From: UBA1367 sp040268355
Lineage (GTDB): Bacteria; Actinomycetota; Coriobacteriia; Coriobacteriales; Atopobiaceae
Reading direction: 5' to 3'
DNA: 22,554 nt
Assembly: GCA_040268355.1 (NCBI GenBank)
Contig: JAWRIT010000179.1
Span: 1 to 22,554, forward strand
The notes under the pieces were generated by a model. That model saw only the letters and a program-made list of their open reading frames with translations. It was not told where the DNA came from and made no database searches. How positions within the stretch are numbered: position 1 is the stretch's first letter; each line of letters opens with the position of its first letter. Shown one piece after another: positions 15,733 through 22,554 of the stretch. The translations under genes were made by a program, and so were the position numbers.

Positions 15733-16485
15733 GTGAAGATGCCCATCGATATCGAAACCAGCGGATCTGGTGCCGGCGAGGCGCCCGAGGAGATGACGAA
15801 CGCAACGACCGCCGCTGCGCCCACCGACGCGACGACGCCGACCAAGGACCTCTCTCCTGAGGACGAGGCCGCCATGGTCGAGGCCGCCAAGCGGGCCGGG
15901 GAGAAGGCCGCCGAGGAGAGCCTTGCCGCAGAGGCCGAGGCACAGCAGGCCGACCTGCAGTCGCAGGTCGAGCATATGGGCGAGGAGCTCGAGGCCGCCA
16001 AGAAGGAGGCCGCCGACGCCTCGGACCGCCTGTTGCGCCTCCAGGCGGACTGGGAGAACTACCGTCGCCGTACGGCGGCCGAGCGCGTGGCCGAGCGGGA
16101 GCGTGCGGCGGAGAACTTGGTCACGAGCCTGCTTCCCGTGCTTGACGACCTGGAGCGCGCCTCGGAGCACGCCGCGAGCAACGCCGACGGAGACGAGAAG
16201 GTCAACCAGTTCGTCAAGGGCGTCATGGCCGTGCACGCCAAGATGCTCGACATCCTGGGCAAGGAGGGCGTCGCACCCATCGACCCGGTGGGCGAGGCCT
16301 TCGACCCGCTGGTGCACCAGGCCGTCGGCCGTGAGGAGAACACCGATGTCTTTGACGAGACGGTCGCCCAGGTGTATCAGAAGGGATATCGCATGGGTGA
16401 CAAGGTCATCCGCACGGCAATGGTGACGGTGACCTTTGGCGGCCCGAAGCGTCCGGAAGAGGACGGCGAGGCGTCCGAGGAGTAG
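15733..16485 (+). CDS. grpE: Nucleotide exchange factor GrpE
   Basis: This 250-residue co-chaperone releases ADP from DnaK. A low-complexity acidic/Ala/Thr N-terminus (about 1-55) is followed by a long coiled coil (about 60-115: EAEAQQADLQSQVEHMGEEL). The family signature comes next, RLQADWENYRRRT and LLPVLDDLERA. The beta-wing head contains VGEAFDPLVHQAV and VAQVYQKGYRMGDKVIRTAMVTV. The GTG at 15733 is preferred because AAGGA (15721-15725) is 7 nt away; an ATG two codons later is too far from it. A strong hairpin separates grpE from dnaK. Confidence 0.95.
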   Translation: MKMPIDIETSGSGAGEAPEEMTNATTAAAPTDATTPTKDLSPEDEAAMVEAAKRAGEKAAEESLAAEAEAQQADLQSQVEHMGEELEAAKKEAADASDRLLRLQADWENYRRRTAAERVAERERAAENLVTSLLPVLDDLERASEHAASNADGDEKVNQFVKGVMAVHAKMLDILGKEGVAPIDPVGEAFDPLVHQAVGREENTDVFDETVAQVYQKGYRMGDKVIRTAMVTVTFGGPKRPEEDGEASEE

Positions 16486-16501
16486 GCCACGCCCTCTACG
16501 A

Positions 16502-16520
16502 CCCAGACGCGGCGTCTGGG
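16502..16520. other. Perfect 9-bp palindrome between grpE and dnaJ
   Basis: CCCAGACGC (16502-16510) and GCGTCTGGG (16512-16520) flank one base. As RNA this is a tight hairpin (8 bp, 3-nt loop) 16 nt after the grpE stop; as DNA it could bind a dimeric regulator. No T-run follows. Confidence 0.5.
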
Positions 16521-16562
16521 CACCGCAGGGTGTGACGGCAACAGGAAAGGAGGCGTTGCCTC

Positions 16563-17525
16563 ATGGCGGGCAAACAGAACTACTATGACGTCCTGGGCGT
16601 GAAGCGCGACGCCACCCAGGACGACATCAAGCGGGCCTTCCGCAAGCTCGCGGCAAAGTACCACCCTGACGCAGGCGGCGACGAGACCAAGTTCAAGGAG
16701 GTCAGCGAGGCGTACAATACCCTCTCCGACGCCGAGAAGCGCCGTGAGTACGACCAGCTCCTCATGTTTGGCGGGATTCCGGGGGCCGACTTTGGTGGTT
16801 CGGGAGGGCGCAACCGTGGCGGCTACACCTACACCGGCGGTGGCGCCGACTGGTCGGACATCTTCGACAACATCCGCAATGGCGACGGAGCCTTTGGCGG
16901 CTTCGACTTCTCCACCATCTTTGGCGGACAGGGCGGCGCGCGGAGCGACCGGCCGACCAAGGGCGGCGACCTCACCATGACTATCCAGGTCACCGCGGAC
17001 GAGGCCTTCACGGGCGCGCAGCGCAAGGTGAGCTACACCATCCCCTCGACGGGGGAGAAGCAGAGCCTGACCGTGAAGGTTCCGGCAGGTGCCGTCGATG
17101 GTGGCAAGCTGCGCTATCGTGGGCGTGGCGAGTACGGGACCAATGGGGGCGCGCGTGGAGACTTGGTCATCACGACCAAGGTCGAGGAGCATCCCATCTA
17201 CAAGCGCGATGGGGCCGACGTGCGCATGGAGCTGCCGGTGAGCATCTTCGAGGCGGCCCTGGGCGCGCAGATCGACGTTCCCGCGCCGGACGGGACCGTG
17301 TGTCGGCTCAAGGTCCCTGCCGGCACGCAGGATGGCAAGACCTTTCGCTTCCGCGACCTGGGAGCCCCGAACGTCAAGCGCAAGGGAAGCCGCGGCGCGC
17401 TCTATGTGAAGGTGCGGGTCACGGTGCCCACACGGCTTTCGGCCAAGGAGCGCGAGGCGCTCGAGGCGCTGCGTGACGCAGACGAGCGAGCCTACAGAAA
17501 GGGGGTCGAAGAGCATGGCGAATAG
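16563..17525 (+). CDS. dnaJ: DnaJ-type co-chaperone lacking the zinc finger (class B)
   Basis: This 320-residue Hsp40 stimulates DnaK ATPase. The J domain spans residues 6-70 with HPD at 34-36. A Gly/Phe-rich linker (about 74-125) is followed directly by the C-terminal substrate-binding domains (from about 137: GGDLTMTIQVTADEAFTGAQ, later VPAGTQDGKTFRFRDLGAPN). The four CXXCXGXG repeats of class A DnaJ are absent and the protein has only one cysteine, so it is CbpA-like by architecture although it occupies the dnaJ position in the operon. AAAGGAGG (16546-16553) supports the ATG at 16563. The 3' end overlaps hspR by 11 nt. Confidence 0.93.
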   Translation: MAGKQNYYDVLGVKRDATQDDIKRAFRKLAAKYHPDAGGDETKFKEVSEAYNTLSDAEKRREYDQLLMFGGIPGADFGGSGGRNRGGYTYTGGGADWSDIFDNIRNGDGAFGGFDFSTIFGGQGGARSDRPTKGGDLTMTIQVTADEAFTGAQRKVSYTIPSTGEKQSLTVKVPAGAVDGGKLRYRGRGEYGTNGGARGDLVITTKVEEHPIYKRDGADVRMELPVSIFEAALGAQIDVPAPDGTVCRLKVPAGTQDGKTFRFRDLGAPNVKRKGSRGALYVKVRVTVPTRLSAKEREALEALRDADERAYRKGVEEHGE

Positions 17526-17940
17526 CAGGGAAGGCAACGACAAGCCGCTGTACATGATCAGCGTTGCGGCCGAGCTTACGGGCATGCATCCCCAGACCCT
17601 GCGAGTCTACGAGCAGAAGGGCTTGGTGACGCCCGGGCGCTCGCGCGGGAACACCCGGCTGTACTCGCAGCATGACATCGAACGGCTGAACCTCATCAGC
17701 AAGCTCACAGACGAGGGCATCAACCTTGCCGGCGTGGTGCGCATCCTGGACATGCGCGAGCGGCAGACCGAGCGCGAGCACGAGATCGACAAGCTGCGCG
17801 CTCGCGTGCGCGCGCTCGAGGAAGAGGTCCACGAGTATCGCATGCAGCAGCGCATCCACGCGCTGGCTCGCTACGACGGGGCTGGCCCCGAGCAGGTCAT
17901 GCGTGGACTTTTGGAAAGTGGGATCGGCAGCGAGGAGTAG
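17515..17940 (+). CDS. hspR: Heat-shock repressor HspR (MerR family)
   Basis: This 141-residue MerR-family regulator represses heat-shock genes and is proposed to need DnaK as co-repressor in other actinobacteria. The winged-HTH starts at YMISVAAELTGMHPQTLRVY (13-32) and continues KGLVTPGRSRGNTRLYSQHDIERL, the HspR hallmark. A charged coiled coil (about 75-115) serves dimerisation. There are no effector-domain cysteines. The ATG at 17515 follows AAAGGGGG and overlaps the dnaJ end, so translation is coupled. Probable targets here are its own operon and clpB, via the shared element. Confidence 0.93.
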   Translation: MANSREGNDKPLYMISVAAELTGMHPQTLRVYEQKGLVTPGRSRGNTRLYSQHDIERLNLISKLTDEGINLAGVVRILDMRERQTEREHEIDKLRARVRALEEEVHEYRMQQRIHALARYDGAGPEQVMRGLLESGIGSEE

Positions 17941-17977
17941 GCTCCAGGTCGTGTGGCCGAGGGGATAGGACCGCGTC

Positions 17978-18013
17978 GGCGGCGTTGGCGTGAGCACGCT
18001 GGCGCCGCCATTT
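17978..18013 (+). terminator. Terminator of the dnaK-grpE-dnaJ-hspR operon
   Basis: A 14-bp stem including three G-T wobbles (arms 17978-17991 and 17996-18009, loop GAGC) starts 37 nt after the hspR stop and is followed by ATTT. It fits an intrinsic terminator, although the T-tract is short. A second perfect 7-bp hairpin (GGACGCC-CCAA-GGCGTCC, 18024-18041) follows and may reinforce it or lie in the leader of the next gene. Confidence 0.55.
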
Positions 18014-18086
18014 CATCTCGATCGGACGCCCCAAGGCGTCCTGCGCTGCTACCATGGGAAGCATCGCAGCGGCAGGAAGCGGGCGC

Positions 18087-18992
18087 ATGGTCCTCATTCT
18101 CATCAAACAGGTTCTCGTGATGCTGGCCATGATGTCGGTCGGCGTCGTGCTCTACCGTATCAAGGCGGTCGATGAGCAGGGCATCAGGCAGCTCTCCAAC
18201 ATCGCCCTGTACGTGGCCACGCCCTGCGTCGTCGTCCAGTCCCTGGCCATCGACTTCGACCGCGACCGGCTGGCGACTGGCTGCCTGGTCATGCTGTTCT
18301 TCCTTGCGATCCTCGCCCTGTCCGTGGTCATCGGGCGCGTGGGCTGCGGCAAGGCCGACCGTGTGGGCGCCTTTGCGGTCATCTTCTCCAACGTGGGGTT
18401 CGTGGGCATCCCCCTCATCCAGGGCGTCCTGGGCGAGGAGTACGTCTTCTACGTCACCATGATCATGGTGGCGGCCACGCTCGCCTTCTGGACCTATGGC
18501 GTCTACCTCATCAGCGGAGACAAGAGGGAGGTCACCGTACGCAAGGTCCTCACCAACCCCAACTTCGTCGCGGTGGTCGTCGGGCTCGGCCTCTTCCTTG
18601 CGCCCGTCGAGCTGCCTTCCATCGTTAAGCAGGCGCTCGCCGGCATGGCCAACTTGAACACCGGGCTTGGGATGATCATCCTCGGCGCCACGCTCGGGGC
18701 GTCGAACGTCGGGATCATGGTGTCGGACACGCGCCTATGGCGGGCGTCCGCCCTGCGCCTGGTGGTGGTTCCGCTGGCGTGCATCCCCCTGCTCATGCTC
18801 ATGCCGGTGCCTTTTGAGGTGCGCATTGTCATGATGATCGTCGCGGCGGCTCCGGCGGGTTCGGCCACCTCGATGCTGGCCCTGAAATATGGGGCCGACT
18901 ACTCGTACGGAACAGGCCTCTCCATTGGCACCACGATCGTCTCGATGGTGACCATGCCCCTGGTGCTCGCGCTTGCCATGCAGGTCCTGTAG
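18087..18992 (+). CDS. AEC-family (auxin efflux carrier-like) transporter
   Basis: This 301-residue integral membrane protein has about ten hydrophobic segments in two similar halves, typical of the AEC/BASS-like family that exports or imports organic acids (malate, malonate and others). Features are an N-terminal helix VLILIKQVLVMLAMMSVGVV, the family-like ALYVATPCVVVQSLA and ANLNTGLGMIILGATLG, and a conserved Gly/Ala/Ser stretch MIVAAAPAGSATSMLA in the second half. The ATG at 18087 follows AGGAA; an ATG eleven codons earlier (18054) is possible but poorly supported. Its stop is embedded in the ribosome-binding site of the next gene, so the two are coupled. The substrate is unknown. Confidence 0.82.
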   Translation: MVLILIKQVLVMLAMMSVGVVLYRIKAVDEQGIRQLSNIALYVATPCVVVQSLAIDFDRDRLATGCLVMLFFLAILALSVVIGRVGCGKADRVGAFAVIFSNVGFVGIPLIQGVLGEEYVFYVTMIMVAATLAFWTYGVYLISGDKREVTVRKVLTNPNFVAVVVGLGLFLAPVELPSIVKQALAGMANLNTGLGMIILGATLGASNVGIMVSDTRLWRASALRLVVVPLACIPLLMLMPVPFEVRIVMMIVAAAPAGSATSMLALKYGADYSYGTGLSIGTTIVSMVTMPLVLALAMQVL

Positions 18993-19004
18993 GAGGTGGG
19001 TCCC

Positions 19005-19685
19005 ATGAAGTTGCAGCTCAGCATCGATCACGGCAAATACCACGAGGTGCTGGAGCTCGTCGACCAGCTTGCCGACGTGGTCGACGTCGTCGAGATCGGA
19101 TATCCGCAGATCGTGACCTTTGGCCTCGCCCTCGTGGAGGAGCTGCGCGGCCGGCATCCCGACCTCTGCCTGTGTGTGGACGCCAAGGTCTTCCACGGCG
19201 GGACGGGCGTGACCGCTCGCTGCTTCGAGGCGGGGGCCAACATCGTCACAGTGCTCTCGGGGGCTCCTGATCCCGTGATCGCCAAGATGGTCGAGAAGGC
19301 CAAGGCATACGACGGCGACATCATGTGCGACATGGCGAGCACGCCGGGTGCCATTGGCAGGCGCACGGCGGAGGTGGACGCGCTGGGCGTGAGCTACGTG
19401 ATGGTGCCGAGCGGGTATCTGCCCGAATACGACTATGACATCGAGACGCATCGCCATCCCTTTGCCTTCACGCCCAAGGTCCGGCCCCTTGACCTGGCAA
19501 AGGTGGTCGCGAGAAACACCCGGCATGCGGGCCTGGCCATCCACACGGGCATCAACGAGGACAACATCCGCGAGGTGGTCGCGCTCGATCCGGCGCTGAT
19601 CATGGTGGGACGCGGAATCCTGGACGCAGAGGACCGCGTCGCGGCCGCGCGCAGGCTAGAGCGCTACCTTCCGTTCGAGGGATAG
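19005..19685 (+). CDS. Divergent HPS/KGPDC-family (OMP decarboxylase superfamily) protein
   Basis: This 226-residue TIM-barrel protein resembles 3-hexulose-6-phosphate synthase and 3-keto-L-gulonate-6-phosphate decarboxylase. Matching positions are SIDHGK (D8), VEIGYP (E30), the DxK pair in CVDAKVF (D59, K61), AGANIVTVL, and C-terminal IHTGIN plus VGRGI for phosphate binding. The third residue of the superfamily DxKxxD signature is His64 instead of Asp, and that Asp is catalytic in characterised members. The enzyme may therefore have another activity (aldolase, epimerase) or be inactive. AGGAGGTG (18991-18998) overlaps the transporter stop and fixes the ATG at 19005. No hexuloisomerase partner or ulaD-type pathway genes are nearby. 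Confidence 0.72.
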   Translation: MKLQLSIDHGKYHEVLELVDQLADVVDVVEIGYPQIVTFGLALVEELRGRHPDLCLCVDAKVFHGGTGVTARCFEAGANIVTVLSGAPDPVIAKMVEKAKAYDGDIMCDMASTPGAIGRRTAEVDALGVSYVMVPSGYLPEYDYDIETHRHPFAFTPKVRPLDLAKVVARNTRHAGLAIHTGINEDNIREVVALDPALIMVGRGILDAEDRVAAARRLERYLPFEG

Positions 19686-19687
19686 CC

Positions 19688-19715
19688 TGCCGGACTCCTC
19701 CCTAGGGGCCCGGCA
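19688..19715 (+). terminator. Hairpin after the HPS-like gene
   Basis: TGCCGG (19688-19693) pairs with CCGGCA (19710-19715), and inner CTCC/GGGG pairing extends the stem past one mismatch. It begins 3 nt after the stop codon. No T-run follows, so it is a possible terminator only. Confidence 0.4.
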
Positions 19716-19755
19716 GACAGGCCGCCTGCGAAGGCTATCATCCTCTGCCACAGAA

Positions 19756-19779
19756 AACCTTATATAGACGCACTTAGAT
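19756..19779 (+). promoter_or_regulatory. Heat-shock promoter/operator element before clpB
   Basis: Second copy of the element at 13608-13631, identical except at two positions. It lies 79 bp before clpB, a distance comparable to the 97 bp before dnaK. TTATAT may act as a -10. The parallel placement suggests shared control of dnaK and clpB, presumably by HspR. Confidence 0.6.
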
Positions 19780-19826
19780 GTGAATACCTTCTGCCTTGGC
19801 GGGAATAAGAGGACAGAACACCACTT

Positions 19827-19841
19827 TGGCCAATACGGCCA
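19827..19841 (+). other. Small hairpin in the clpB leader
   Basis: TGGCC (19827-19831) pairs with GGCCA (19837-19841), ending three nt before the AGGAGGAGG ribosome-binding site. Upstream, CCTTCT (19788-19793) could pair with AGGAGG. A temperature-sensitive fold is possible but unproven. Confidence 0.3.
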
Positions 19842-19858
19842 GCCAGGAGGAGGAACGC

Positions 19859-22510
<2,652 letters not shown>

Positions 22511-22554
22511 CCACGAGTGCGCATGGCCCGGCCCGGCACGGGGGAAGAGGGACC
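22511..22554. other. Sequence after clpB to window end
   Basis: Only 44 bp. There is a short GC-rich stretch (GCCCGGCCCGGC) and a purine-rich GGGGGAAGAGGG near the end that could be the ribosome-binding site of a gene starting outside the window. Nothing more can be supported. Confidence 0.2.

Noticed and set aside
13663..16317. 884-codon open frame on the minus strand opposite dnaK and grpE
   Set aside because: It is a codon-bias shadow of dnaK/grpE: repetitive Leu/Gly/Val/Asp/His composition, no domain, and it spans two genes plus their gap.

Overview
The window is high-GC and gene-dense. It looks like chromosomal DNA of an anaerobic actinobacterium, most likely a Coriobacteriia member of the Olsenella/Atopobium type. 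This is inferred from an HspR-type (MerR family) heat-shock repressor encoded behind dnaK-grpE-dnaJ, an oxygen-sensitive indolepyruvate:ferredoxin oxidoreductase, a MetA with acetyl-CoA-type residues, and overall codon use. There is no insertion sequence, integrase, tRNA, rRNA or CRISPR locus.

Layout. (1) 1-4172: a PLP-dependent threonine/serine dehydratase faces a minus-strand pair, a DEAD-box RNA helicase followed by an RlmI-type 23S rRNA methyltransferase, both probably acting in ribosome maturation. (2) 4020-9400: a possible Cys-containing leader peptide and hairpin precede metA. Then come an AMP-forming acyl-CoA ligase and iorA-iorB, a metabolic block for methionine precursor synthesis and arylpyruvate oxidation, closed by a strong hairpin. 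(3) 9477-11845: a small HTH protein, a membrane-anchored Ser/Thr kinase and a membrane-tethered FxLYD-type protein form a likely signalling unit. (4) 11912-13098: a minus-strand pair, a YfcE-like phosphodiesterase overlapping a pentapeptide-repeat protein by 4 nt. (5) 13099-13728: the only long gene-free stretch. It holds an unusual array of eight 31-bp units, three in one orientation and five in the other, followed by the heat-shock control region. (6) 13729-18009: dnaK, grpE, a zinc-finger-less dnaJ and hspR, with strong hairpins between dnaK/grpE and grpE/dnaJ and a terminator-like hairpin at the end. (7) 18087-19685: an AEC-family transporter coupled to a divergent HPS/KGPDC-family protein. 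(8) 19756-22510: clpB, preceded by a 24-bp element that matches the one before dnaK at 22 of 24 positions.

The genes form one heat-shock regulon (dnaK operon plus clpB, presumably repressed by HspR), one amino-acid metabolism block and one putative signalling cassette. The observations most worth checking are the inverted 31-bp array, the shared dnaK/clpB element, the metA leader peptide with its overlapping hairpin, and the HTH-kinase-FxLYD unit.
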